DNA of 64,000 nt from Sphingobacterium sp. (GTDB taxonomy: Bacteria > Bacteroidota > Bacteroidia > Sphingobacteriales > Sphingobacteriaceae), in assembly GCA_031253985.1 (NCBI GenBank), contig JAIRVH010000229.1, positions 1-64,000 on the forward strand. Reading direction: 5' to 3'. The notes beneath the pieces are model-generated. The model had not been told where the DNA came from. It saw only the letters and a program-made list of their open reading frames with translations, and did no database searches. Below, one piece after another: positions 1 through 7,563 of this stretch. How positions within the stretch are numbered: position 1 is the first letter of the stretch; every line of letters begins with the position of its first letter. Made by a program: the position numbers and the translations under genes.

Positions 1-23
1 GCAGGTCACTAGTTATTTAGATA

Positions 24-470
24 CTATTTATACGAGTTGATTGATTTGGATACTTTCCAGTCATTGCCATCACGTTCCAAAGTCACAAGATCTGTTTTAG
101 TAAAGTTTTCAAATTTCAAAGTCACTTTAGCGACCATATAGTCTGCCGATTCCTCTATGATATCTGTGCTTACGGTACAATTTAGCTTTTCGCCTTTTTG
201 TTTTTTCAGTGATTTAACCACTTCGCTACGGCTGTGGCTTTGTGCATTGGAAGCTTGTATCTTTTGGTTGAAATCTTCGGCGAATAATTGTTCTACACAT
301 CCTGATTTACCCTCGGTAGTTACCGCAACATAGTGCTCTAAAGCGAAGTCTGCCGTAGATAAGTTCACATTAGCTTTCTCTGATTTCGATACTGGTTTGT
401 CAGCTGCCATAGCGAAAGTTGAGACTGCAATTAGGGCTGCTGCTGCGAATGTTTTTACTAGAGTTTTCAT
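24..470 (-). CDS. Small secreted NTF2-like protein, family copy 1
   Basis: This 148-residue protein has a clear Sec signal peptide (MKTLVKTFAAAALIAVSTFA) followed by a domain of about 115 residues. The layout (an ADFALEHYVAV helix, a central SLKKQKGEKLNC strand, and a terminal DLVTLERDGNDWKVSKS strand pair) resembles NTF2-like/lumazine-binding-like periplasmic proteins. The molecular function is unknown. It is the best preserved of six paralogues in the window, with others near 1889, 7564, 33542, 34399 and 46923. It has a Cys (GKSGCVEQ) where the other copies have Ala-Gly. Its promoter matches that of the other copies. The fold is inferred from pattern only. Confidence 0.8.
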   Translation of the reverse strand: MKTLVKTFAAAALIAVSTFAMAADKPVSKSEKANVNLSTADFALEHYVAVTTEGKSGCVEQLFAEDFNQKIQASNAQSHSRSEVVKSLKKQKGEKLNCTVSTDIIEESADYMVAKVTLKFENFTKTDLVTLERDGNDWKVSKSINSYK

Positions 471-606
471 AATGTCTTTATTTTATTGTGTTAGTTTTTT
501 AGTTCTTATTTGTTGACTCAAAACTACGACACAATTAGCCCTTAGCCTATCAGCTTTAGACCAACGATCAGGAAAACTCGGTGAATGGCGGGAATGGGGA
601 GGTGAA
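471..606 (-). promoter_or_regulatory. Conserved family promoter, copy 1
   Basis: Read on the minus strand this holds GTTGGTCTAAAG (554-565), an imperfect inverted repeat AAGC..GGCTA, and the Bacteroidota-type -7 box TAGTTTTG (519-526). The two elements start 35 bp apart, exactly as in the other five copies. About 40 bp further upstream (ATTCACCGAGTTTTCC) is also conserved. No ORF read across this block is credible. Confidence 0.7.
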
Positions 607-623
607 GTAAAATAAGAGCATTT

Positions 624-700
624 TTTACACCTAAACAAAAAATAGGAGTAATTTTTCACTATTTTTACACTCGTAACACGCACAGAAGTAAAATTTACAC
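624..700 (+). promoter_or_regulatory. Three phased TTTACAC repeats before the Fic pseudogene
   Basis: TTTACAC occurs at 624-630, 664-670 and 694-700, with starts 40 and 30 bp apart, so all lie on the same DNA face. They sit directly upstream of the broken Fic gene and could be operator half-sites. No regulator is identified. Confidence 0.3.
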
Positions 701-708
701 TCGAAGAA

Positions 709-1792
709 ATGAATAAATTTGACCGAAAGTATCCCTATAACGATTTACCATTATTGCCACCAACCAAGGATATCGAAACAAAAAAAATTCTGCGGAAAAC
801 TATTTCTGCCGGTCGTGTGCTGGCCCAATTAATGGTACTTTATTAAATTTACCAAATCCGACGCTATTTCTTGATACAATTTACTTACAAGAAGCAAAAG
901 CAAGTTCGGAAGTTGAAAATATCATTACAACAAATGATGAATTATACAGATCATTTGTTGCTGACAAGAAAATTGAAAATTTATCAACAAAAGAAGTTTT
1001 AAGTTATAAAAAAGCACTATGGCTAGGTCTTGAAGAACTCAAAGCTAGACATTTTATCACTACAAACCTTTGCATTAAAATAGTTCAATGTATTAAACAA
1101 AATAATGCATCCATTCGAGTTACACCAGGAACAATGCTAAGCAACAATCGTGGTGAAATTATCTACACACCGCCAAGTGGAGAAACAATTATTAGAGAGA
1201 AACTCGCTAATTTAGAAAAATTCATCAATGAAGAAAGCAACATTGATCCATTGATCAAAATGGCATTATTACATTACCAGTTTGAAGCAATCCACCCTTT
1301 TGTAGATGGAAATGGTAGAACTGGTAGAATTCTACTTTTGCTCTACTTAAAACTTTCCGGACTATTAGAAGTTCCAGCAATTTATCTAAGCGAATACATC
1401 ATTCAGAATAAAAATGATTATTATACTAAACTCAAGGGAGTAACAGAAAATGAAAATTGGTAAGATTACATCTTATATATGTTAGATATGATCGAACAAA
1501 CAGCATCTAAGGTCTCAAACGATTATATCTAATCACACAAGCGATAGAGGAAATGAGTACCGACATCAAAACGAAACTTCCTAAAATGTATTCAAAAGAT
1601 TTAGTTGAGATATTATTTAGATTACCTTATACAAAACGTCAAAATTTGATTGACGACAATTTAGGAAATGCGAAAACTGTTGGAAATTATCTAATCGCAT
1701 TGGAGCAGAATGGAATTCTTGAATCCGTAAAAGTCGGAAAGGAAAAACTGTACTTAAATCAAAAACTGTTGAAAATTCTTGAAAATCAATAA
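709..1792 (+). pseudogene. Fic family (AMPylase-type) protein, broken
   Basis: Joining three reading frames gives a normal-length Fic protein of about 360 residues. It has a Fic N-terminal segment (MNKFDRKYPYNDLPLLPP), the intact active-site loop HPFVDGNGRTGR (about 1293-1328) and a C-terminal winged-helix-like tail. Three lesions break it. One base is missing near 827-832 (CAATTAATGG), the codon after ENENW is TAA (1461-1463), and one base is missing near 1508-1512. Fic enzymes usually transfer AMP from ATP to a target hydroxyl. The gene is AT-richer than its neighbours and lies between family copies 1 and 2, consistent with horizontal acquisition and decay. Confidence 0.85.
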
Positions 1793-1800
1793 AACTGTAA

Positions 1801-1850
1801 AAGCCACATCTCACGACCTGGCCTTAATAAATAGATGATTCACTAGTGGG
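1801..1850. terminator. Degenerate copy of the GCCACRTC terminator cassette
   Basis: AAGCCACATC-tcac-GACCTGGCCTT is an imperfect hairpin followed by TTAATAAATAGATGATTCAC. It matches the cassette at 7475 downstream of family copy 3. It ends copy 2 on the minus strand and the Fic remnant on the plus strand. Confidence 0.55.
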
Positions 1851-1888
1851 TTGTCTTTTATGACTGACAAACCACGAGTTATTGGATA

Positions 1889-2407
1889 CTATTTATACGA
1901 ATTGATCGATTTGGATACTTTCCAGTCATTGCCCACATGCTCCAAGGTAACCAGGTCAGTCTTGGTAAAATTTTCAAATTTCAAGGTTACTTTAGCCACC
2001 ATATAATCAGCTGATTCTTCTAAGATATCTGTGTTTACTGTACAGTTTAGCTTTTCTCCGTTTTGTTTCTTCAAAGATTTAACCACTTCGCTACGGCTGT
2101 TAGACTGTGAATTGGAAGCTTGGATTTTTTGATTGAAATCTTCGGCGAATAACTGCTCCACTCCTGCTGATTCTCCCTCGGTGGTTACCGCAACATAGTG
2201 CGCTAAAGCGAAGTCAGCTGATGAAAGGTTAACGTTAGCTTTTGCTGTTTTTGAACTTGGTCCTTCAGCTGCCATTGCGAAAGTAGATACTGCGATTAAG
2301 GCTGCTGCTGCTAATGTTTTTACTAGAGTTTTTTATCGAAATGATTTGTTTTTAATTGGTGATAAAGCTATCATGAGTGCCATTTTTAAGCACTCATGAT
2401 GGTTCAT
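1889..2407 (-). pseudogene. NTF2-like family copy 2, start region split by 72-bp insert
   Basis: The mature part (1889-2275) is an open 128-residue frame nearly identical to copy 1. The signal peptide codons (KTLVKTLAAAALIAVSTFA) are also intact up to about 2332. The original ATG (2405-2407) is separated from them by a 72-bp insertion (2333-2404) whose last codon is an in-frame TAA. From the native ATG only a 24-residue peptide (MNHHECLKMALMIALSP...) can be made. Restart at the internal ATG (MAAEG) would give a protein without a signal peptide. The body has gained no stop or frameshift, so it may be recent, restored by conversion, or still used. Confidence 0.75.
2333..2404 (-). repeat. 72-bp insert after the start codon, copy A
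   Basis: Compared with copy 1 this is exactly 72 extra bases between ATG and AAAACTCTAG. It contains a perfect 11-bp inverted repeat, ATCATGAGTGC (2370-2380) and GCACTCATGAT (2390-2400), with a 9-nt loop. The same insert, with few changes, is at 8008-8079 in copy 3. It has no ORF of its own beyond the short leader. Confidence 0.85.
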
Positions 2408-2545
2408 AATGTCTTTATTTTATTGTGTTAGTTCTGTTGTTCTTATTTGTTGACTCAAAACTACAACACAATATGCCCCTAGCCTATGGGCTTTAGACCA
2501 ACGATAGGGAAAACTCGGTGAATGGCGGGAATAGGGAGGCAAAAG
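2405..2545 (-). promoter_or_regulatory. Conserved family promoter, copy 2
   Basis: TAGTTTTG lies at 2456-2463 and GTTGGTCTAAAG at 2491-2502 (minus strand), with the same 35-bp offset as in copy 1. The sequence AGCC-CAT-GGCT just downstream of TTGGTCTAA forms a short dyad. Confidence 0.7.
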
Positions 2546-2618
2546 TTCACGAATATCAAACAGTTCCGATTGTACTATACTTCAGCATCAACAGTATTGC
2601 AGGCCTTTGAGGTCTGGA

Positions 2619-3764
2619 TTAAGCTGGATTCTTTTCCAATCGGGATCTTAGACCGATCATTAAAAAAGCCAACAAACCAAATAAAACGGTTATCCAGGGA
2701 GTAAACTGTACTCCCTTCGACACAATGATAAAACCACCTACGGTGGTTCCTAGCGTCACGCCTAAGTTTCCAAATGATGTAGCCAAACTATTGGCAAATT
2801 CCATCGCCTCTGGTGCAGATGAAATCATATAAGTAGAGGCATTTAAGAAACTTGGAGAATATAGAAATCCCCATAAAGCGATTACCAGAATTGTAGCCAT
2901 CGTATTGCCTCCCGAAAAATGCAGGAGTATAGGAACTATTATAGTCCCCGAAAGAAAAAAAACAGTTGTGTAGGTTATGTTCTTGTTTAATAGTTTACCA
3001 GCTATCCAATTAGCAAACACGCCGATAATACCGAATACAAACAGCATATAGCTGACCATGGTTCCGTCCATATCTTTCGCTTTATTTAGATAATCGGCAA
3101 AGTAACTATAAGTGGAAAACCAAGCCGCAATCATAAAGAAATTCATTAATGTACTTACAATGAACATCGGTTTTTTCAATATTTTTAATTGACTTCCATA
3201 AGATTTTTTTTCTCTCACAGGCATTGCCGGCAACACAAGGTAAATAGCCAATAATGCCACAATGCAGATGATAGCCTGCACTATAAAGGAATATTCCCAA
3301 GAAAAAATGCTGGCAATATAAGTAGCGAACGGAACAGTTGTTACCATTGCAATGGCAACACCGCTGAACACGATACTCATCAATTCATTTTCGTTCCGTT
3401 TATTACCCTGCGAAACCGCTACGGATAAAGCTGTAGCGATATAAACAGGCTGTAAAAATGCTGGTAATATCCTTACAAGCATTAATAGCCAAAATGGTGG
3501 TGAAAATGACGATACAATTCCCGTTAACAGAAAAATAAAAATCGCTTTCATCATCACTTTCTTTCGGTCAAATCCTGATAACAACAAGGTCATAAAAGGT
3601 CCAGTAAGCGCAATCGCTAATGCAAATGCTCCTAACAGATAGCCAGCCTTATCAATGCCGATTTGGTAATGTTCCGCTATTTGCGGCAAAATACCAATGA
3701 CACCAAATTCAGTTGTAATAATAGCTAAAAAGCCTAATGCTCCTATATATGCGTATTTCTTCAT
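2619..3764 (-). CDS. MFS transporter, drug/sugar efflux type
   Basis: This 381-residue protein has about 12 hydrophobic segments and starts directly with a transmembrane helix (KYAYIGALGFLAIITTEFGVIGILPQI). The GAFALAIALTGP segment and the FDRKKVMMKAI loop match the AraJ/sugar-efflux type of major facilitator transporter. It would export a small compound by proton antiport across the inner membrane, substrate unknown. The gene starts 9 bp after the stop of the lipase-like gene upstream, so the two form one transcription unit, probably under the divergent HxlR regulator. Confidence 0.85.
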   Translation of the reverse strand: MKKYAYIGALGFLAIITTEFGVIGILPQIAEHYQIGIDKAGYLLGAFALAIALTGPFMTLLLSGFDRKKVMMKAIFIFLLTGIVSSFSPPFWLLMLVRILPAFLQPVYIATALSVAVSQGNKRNENELMSIVFSGVAIAMVTTVPFATYIASIFSWEYSFIVQAIICIVALLAIYLVLPAMPVREKKSYGSQLKILKKPMFIVSTLMNFFMIAAWFSTYSYFADYLNKAKDMDGTMVSYMLFVFGIIGVFANWIAGKLLNKNITYTTVFFLSGTIIVPILLHFSGGNTMATILVIALWGFLYSPSFLNASTYMISSAPEAMEFANSLATSFGNLGVTLGTTVGGFIIVSKGVQFTPWITVLFGLLAFLMIGLRSRLEKNPA

Positions 3765-3773
3765 CTTAAAATT

Positions 3774-4778
3774 CTATTTTTCTAAGCTTTTGGTTATAAA
3801 TTCATCAATTTCTTTAGCTGCTGATTGTGTTTCAGGTAAAAGAATTCCCATATGCATAAAGCCGTGAACCATGTCTTTATATAAACTTTTTTTAACGGAT
3901 ACTCCTGAATTTTTCATGTTTTGGGCTAATTTCTCTCCCTCATCTCTTAATGGATCATGTTGCGCTAAAATGACCAGAGTTTCTGGCGTTTCTTTGAAAT
4001 CTTTGATTAAAACTGGAACAGCTAAAGGATTTGCCTTGTCTTCTTTGGATTTTAAATACCAATTCCAGGCCTGTAATCCCCACTCTCTAGTTAAGATTGG
4101 ACCATTTTTATAAATTTCCCAGGAGGCTGTACTTAATGAGTTATCAGAAGCAGGATAAATTAAAACCTGAAATTTTAATTGACTTCCTAGTTCAAGAGAT
4201 AAGGCTGCTGCCAAAGCTCCACCCGCACTGTCGCCGATGACTCCGATTTTTTGGACATCAATTCCAAGATTTTTTGCATTATTGATTAACCATGCTGTAG
4301 CATCTTTACAATCATTTAGTCCTGCAGGAAAAGGATTTTCAGGAGCGAGACGATAATCGACAAAAAGGAGGACTGCTTCCGTTTCATTACTCAGTTTTCG
4401 AGCGATTGCATCATGAGTTTCGTAACCTCCAGAAATAAACCATCCTCCATGAATGTAGATAATGGCAGAAGAAGATGATGTTTTGCCTTTTGGACGGTAT
4501 AATCTAACAGGGATTTGATGATTTTTTGAAGGGATATTAAATTCCTCAATGCTGAAAATAGCTTCTTTCGTTCCACTTAATTGTTGAGCCATCGCATCAT
4601 AACTTTTCCGGCTTATATCTAAAGGGTTTTTGCCTTGAAATACCTGTATTGTTTCTAAATGCCTTAAGATTTCTTTAATTTTCGGTGTCAGTTGCATAGT
4701 CGTTTCCTTTTTGATTGTACTAGTGGTCTTACATGAAATAGTTCCTAGAATTATTATCGACAATAAAATTTTTCTCAT
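3774..4778 (-). CDS. Alpha/beta hydrolase (HSL-type esterase) lipoprotein
   Basis: I place the start at MRKILLSIIILGTISC (4778), which gives a lipoprotein signal with lipobox GTISC. An upstream in-frame start at 4898 would overlap the divergent regulator. The mature protein has the hormone-sensitive-lipase motifs: HGGWF oxyanion loop, GDSAGG nucleophile elbow, the acid in HDPLRDEG, and the histidine in VHGFMHMG. It probably hydrolyses short acyl esters at the cell envelope. It is co-transcribed with the MFS gene. Confidence 0.85.
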   Translation of the reverse strand: MRKILLSIIILGTISCKTTSTIKKETTMQLTPKIKEILRHLETIQVFQGKNPLDISRKSYDAMAQQLSGTKEAIFSIEEFNIPSKNHQIPVRLYRPKGKTSSSSAIIYIHGGWFISGGYETHDAIARKLSNETEAVLLFVDYRLAPENPFPAGLNDCKDATAWLINNAKNLGIDVQKIGVIGDSAGGALAAALSLELGSQLKFQVLIYPASDNSLSTASWEIYKNGPILTREWGLQAWNWYLKSKEDKANPLAVPVLIKDFKETPETLVILAQHDPLRDEGEKLAQNMKNSGVSVKKSLYKDMVHGFMHMGILLPETQSAAKEIDEFITKSLEK

Positions 4779-4828
4779 GTTTATTGATTTTGATGGAACA
4801 AAATTAATTTGAAACAATAAATTTGCAC

Positions 4829-4853
4829 AGTATACAGCTAATTGTATGGTACT
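4829..4853. promoter_or_regulatory. Candidate HxlR operator
   Basis: AGTATAC (4829-4835) and GTATGGTACT (4844-4853) form an imperfect dyad in the 91-bp gap between the divergent hydrolase and HxlR genes. HxlR-family sites are often GTAC-type dyads in this position. The assignment is inferred. Confidence 0.4.
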
Positions 4854-4869
4854 AACAAATTTGTAAGTA

Positions 4870-5235
4870 ATGGGAAAAAGAAAAGAAAATTCGACCAATT
4901 TGTTGAATGAGAGTTATATCATGGAAAGCTGTGATCTGACTTATGCCATTTGCAAAATCGGTGGTCGTTGGAAACTGCTTATTCTTTGCAAATTAGAAAA
5001 TAGGAAATTGCGTTTCAGCGAATTACGAAATCAGATTAATGGAATTACCGAACGAATGCTTACACTTCAATTACGTGAAATGGAAAAGGATGGCTTGGTA
5101 AAACGTACCGTTTATGCAGAAGTACCTCCAAGAGTGGATTATGAGCTGACAGAAATTGCCAAAGAACTGGTTCCTATATGGGCAAAATTGAGTAAGTGGG
5201 GAGCAAAACATAAAATTCTAGTAAGTGAATTTTGA
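4870..5235 (+). CDS. HxlR family transcriptional regulator
   Basis: This 121-residue winged-helix protein has the typical HxlR core: an N-terminal Cys (MESCDLTYAICKIGGRWKLLIL), recognition helix FSELRNQINGITERMLTLQLREME, and wing VKRTVYAEVPPRVDYELTE. The Cys before the first helix is the residue that senses thiol or electrophile stress in several family members. It lies divergent to the hydrolase/MFS pair and probably represses it. The start could also be the inner ATG at 4921, which begins at MESC. Confidence 0.9.
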   Translation: MGKRKENSTNLLNESYIMESCDLTYAICKIGGRWKLLILCKLENRKLRFSELRNQINGITERMLTLQLREMEKDGLVKRTVYAEVPPRVDYELTEIAKELVPIWAKLSKWGAKHKILVSEF

Positions 5236-5308
5236 CGGGTTTCTGTGGTTCGGATTTTGGACAGATTTCCAAACTAAGAAATATACAATGCCTAATCTGG
5301 AATTGCAA

Positions 5309-5470
5309 CAATAAAATGGACACGTAGTTAAGATGCAATATTTTGTTTATTGATTCTTCTAGCAAACTCCCCTGGTGATAAGTATCCTAAGGCAGAATGT
5401 TACCTTTTTCGGTTGTAAAAAATCGATCTTGATTTTCTAATGGTTTCTGTTCTTATTTTTGGAAACGACT
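5309..5470 (-). pseudogene. IS3-family transposase, 3' remnant
   Basis: On the minus strand, from about 5455 to the stop at 5328, the frame reads IFYNRKR-stop-HSALGYLSPGEFARRINK. This is the C-terminal signature of IS3/IS150-type DDE transposases. One TAA interrupts it and nothing upstream of the tail is recognisable. Downstream CTACGTGTCCATTTTATTG may be the remains of the element end. It directly borders the 212-bp repeat. Confidence 0.75.
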
Positions 5471-5682
5471 ATTGTTCTTGCTGTACAAGACCGCAACAAG
5501 CTTCCTTTTGAAAGAAAGTTCAACATAAAAATTGGCGTAGTACAGTGAATATCCAATAGTCTTTAAAAAATTGGATGACGAAACAAAAAAGAGGAAACAA
5601 TAGGAAACATAAAAACTGCTGTACAAATAAACGCAAAGAGAAAGGGTCTGATGAGAATCAGGCCCTTTTGACGTAAAAAAGC
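5471..5682. repeat. 212-bp direct repeat, copy R1
   Basis: About 80 percent identical by eye to 7264-7477. It contains nested inverted repeats: GTACAG..CTGTAC enclosing ATCCAAT..ATTGGAT. It ends in a terminator-like hairpin, GGGTCTGAT-gaga-ATCAGGCCC-TTTT (about 5644-5668). Single-base indels between the copies break every long frame, so it is probably non-coding or decayed. Only its 3' hairpin recurs at 8791-8816. Confidence 0.7.
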
Positions 5683-5698
5683 GGGATTTCGATGTGCG

Positions 5699-6418
5699 CT
5701 AAAACGGCATTGTTACAACTCGGCGGTTATATTTACCTTTTTTAATCTCAAATAAAACTGCATACCCACCAGCTCCATCGCCATTAACAGCAGTAATGTA
5801 TAAAATATCATTTGAGTCATCATAGTAGCATTTTGCAAACTCGTTATTTACATTAAATAGGTTTTCGATTTCCTTTGCTGGGATCTGGATAAATTTTCCC
5901 TTTATAGTAACCTGAATAGAGCTATAATGGCTTGTAGGGATCTCGCCATCTGTTCCCCAAACCGGCTGCCCTCTAAATTTGTCTATAACTGTATACCCAT
6001 CGTATTGAGTCGACGAAAAATCACCTTTATTTTTTTCATAATCGAAGCTATGGGAATTCATTTGCACGGTTATATCTTTTGTCATAAATTTTGCTGTGCC
6101 TTCATCGAAAAATATATTAGGGATCTGCTTACAGGATTCTATATATTTAATTCTTGAATTGTGTACATACCCAGTGATGCTCTTATTATGGTTGTCGGTA
6201 TAATCTACAATTACCCAATCACCGAACTTTTCATCAGGAAATGCATAAACAATTTCATCGGCAGCAATTTTTGAAACAACCGCACTATTAACTGTAGCTT
6301 GTTTCCTCACATTTACATAGCCGTCTTTGTCAAAGATTTTTGCAAATTGAGCCGAGGCCAATTGACATACTGTGAGAAAAAGTAGTACTAAAAGATATCT
6401 CTGATTCATTTGGTACAA
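5699..6418 (-). CDS. Secreted bacterial SH3-domain protein
   Basis: The protein has 239 residues (236 if it starts at the ATG encoding MNQRYLL). A signal peptide ends at LASAQ, followed by a bacterial SH3 domain (residues about 25-90; GYVNVRKQATVNSAVVSKI ... GDWVIVDY ... GYVHNSRI). The C-terminal half is uncharacterised. SH3b domains commonly bind cell-wall peptides or act as adaptors, and no catalytic motif is seen. The gene stops 16 bp from repeat R1 and follows the SUFU gene and a fragment on the same strand. Confidence 0.75.
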   Translation of the reverse strand: MYQMNQRYLLVLLFLTVCQLASAQFAKIFDKDGYVNVRKQATVNSAVVSKIAADEIVYAFPDEKFGDWVIVDYTDNHNKSITGYVHNSRIKYIESCKQIPNIFFDEGTAKFMTKDITVQMNSHSFDYEKNKGDFSSTQYDGYTVIDKFRGQPVWGTDGEIPTSHYSSIQVTIKGKFIQIPAKEIENLFNVNNEFAKCYYDDSNDILYITAVNGDGAGGYAVLFEIKKGKYNRRVVTMPF

Positions 6419-6455
6419 AGTTACTTATTACCGATAATATTTTGTCCCCAAATTA

Positions 6456-6638
6456 TTAAGCTCTTGGACCACGCGATCTTCCCATTACCTTATCGAAAAA
6501 AATATGTCCATTTCCCATCGGGTTACCATATATTTTTGTCACCGCCTTTGCCTAATATTTTCATTTTATATTGATATCCGGTCTGCGCGGCTTCTCTTGC
6601 AGCCAACTTTATTATTCCCCCGTTAATTCAGTAACCAT
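6456..6638 (-). pseudogene. Frameshifted fragment, possible toxin C-terminus
   Basis: Directly after the SUFU gene stop, two frames read in turn: LAAREAAQTGYQYKMKILG, KGGDKNI, then GNPMGNGHIFFDKVMGR up to a stop at 6456. They join if one base is restored near the TATATGG sequence. The text looks like the end of a real protein. Its position beside a SUFU-type gene suggests the remnant of a polymorphic toxin or a related cassette. I do not recognise a catalytic family. Confidence 0.45.
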
Positions 6639-6644
6639 TTTAAT

Positions 6645-7208
6645 TCAAACCAAGCTGTCCCTGAATGGATCTAAATAATTTAATCCTTGTTCTTCAAATA
6701 TTTCCTCAAGCTTTTCGGCACCATTTTCCTTTTTAAAAGTTACTTCCTCTTCCGTAATAGGCAGCAACCAATAGAAATGGACTGATTTATTGTTATCAAG
6801 GGTAAGAATTTCTAGTTTGGATCCGTCGAGATAAGGCAGCGAAATAAGGCCATAAGAGCAAGAAGAATCCATACGCCAACCTCTTCCCCAGTTGATAGTA
6901 TGCCAATGCCCCAATTTTGCGCCAAATCTATGATAATGTGCTACGACTATTAATGATTCAACTAGCGTTTCATCTTGCTCACCAGAAAACATATGCAGTT
7001 CGAGAGCAAATTCATCGTCCAAGCAGGACATACCTATAGTGGCATAAGCCCACATATTCCGTTCGGTTATTGGGGGAAATTCCAGTATCCTAAAGTGATC
7101 GCCTAGATCCTTATAAGGACCTTTTTGCCAAGTCAATATATTATATCCTTGGCCCCAATTACAGGTATAGTGTTCTAAAAGCTTTTGATGATATAAGACT
7201 GTATCCAT
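6645..7208 (-). CDS. Suppressor-of-fused (SUFU) domain protein
   Basis: This 187-residue cytoplasmic protein has no signal peptide. It carries the bacterial SUFU pattern: WAYATIGMSC, ELHMFSGEQDE, AHYHRFGAKLGHWHTINWGR, LISLPYLDGSKLE, HFYWLLPITEEEVTFKK and the end LDPFRDSLV. Bacterial SUFU proteins are often immunity proteins in polymorphic toxin systems, which fits the broken fragment next to it. No intact toxin gene remains here, so it may be an orphan immunity gene. Confidence 0.85.
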   Translation of the reverse strand: MDTVLYHQKLLEHYTCNWGQGYNILTWQKGPYKDLGDHFRILEFPPITERNMWAYATIGMSCLDDEFALELHMFSGEQDETLVESLIVVAHYHRFGAKLGHWHTINWGRGWRMDSSCSYGLISLPYLDGSKLEILTLDNNKSVHFYWLLPITEEEVTFKKENGAEKLEEIFEEQGLNYLDPFRDSLV

Positions 7209-7263
7209 TTTAATTCAATTTATCAAAAAAAATCTACTCCAATAAAACTATTTTAAATCGACA

Positions 7264-7477
7264 ACTGTTCTTACTATACAAAACGGCAACAAGATACCTT
7301 TCGGAGGAAAGGTTCAACATAAAAATTGGCGTCGTACAGTGAAAATCCAATTGTCTTTAAAAACATTGGATGACGAAACAAAAAAGAGGAAACGATAAGA
7401 AACATAAAAATTACTGTACAAGTAAACGCTAAGAGAAAGGGTCTGATGAGAATCAGGCCCTTTTGACGTAAAAAAGC
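7264..7477. repeat. 212-bp direct repeat, copy R2
   Basis: This matches R1 at 5471-5682. GTACAGT..ACTGTAC encloses ATCCAAT..ATTGGAT, both perfect here. The 5' part adds ACCTTT-cggagg-AAAGGT. The hairpin GGGTCTGAT (7439-7447) / ATCAGGCCC (7452-7460) with TTTT ends it and runs straight into the terminator of family copy 3. It may be a structured RNA or a small non-autonomous element. Confidence 0.7.
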
Positions 7478-7520
7478 CACGTCTCTCGACGTGGCCTTAA
7501 TAAACATATGATTCACTAGT
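7475..7520. terminator. GCCACRTC terminator cassette, copy 3
   Basis: AAGCCACGTC (7475-7484) pairs perfectly with GACGTGGCCTT (7488-7498), flanked by A and T runs, so it can work in both directions. It is followed by TTAATAAACATATGATTCAC, the tail also found at 1801 and partly at 9526, 37985 and 61897. Confidence 0.75.
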
Positions 7521-7526
7521 GGTCTG

Positions 7527-7558
7527 CCTGAGAATGCTGCGACAGACCACCAGTTATT
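7527..7558. repeat. Hairpin between terminator and stop of copy 3
   Basis: ACTAGTGGTCTG pairs with CAGACCACCAGT around a short loop. At the same place copy 2 has GTGGGTTGTC with GACAAACCAC (about 1845-1874), a different sequence with the same pairing. The first bases of the window (GGTCACTAGT) look like the matching arm of copy 1. Confidence 0.5.
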
Positions 7559-7563
7559 GGATA

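Noticed and set aside
24..470. NTF2-like copies as ketosteroid isomerase enzymes
   Set aside because: No conserved catalytic residues are visible, so only the fold type is proposed.
483..683. 66-residue minus-strand ORF
   Set aside because: It is a reading of the conserved family promoter, whose equivalents at the other copies are not open in the same way.
2333..2404. 72-bp insert as an intron or intein
   Set aside because: It is too short, has no splice motifs, and contains an in-frame stop.
7527..7558. Hairpin as an integron attC-type site
   Set aside because: The RYYYAAC/GTTRRRY core is not present and no integrase is seen nearby.
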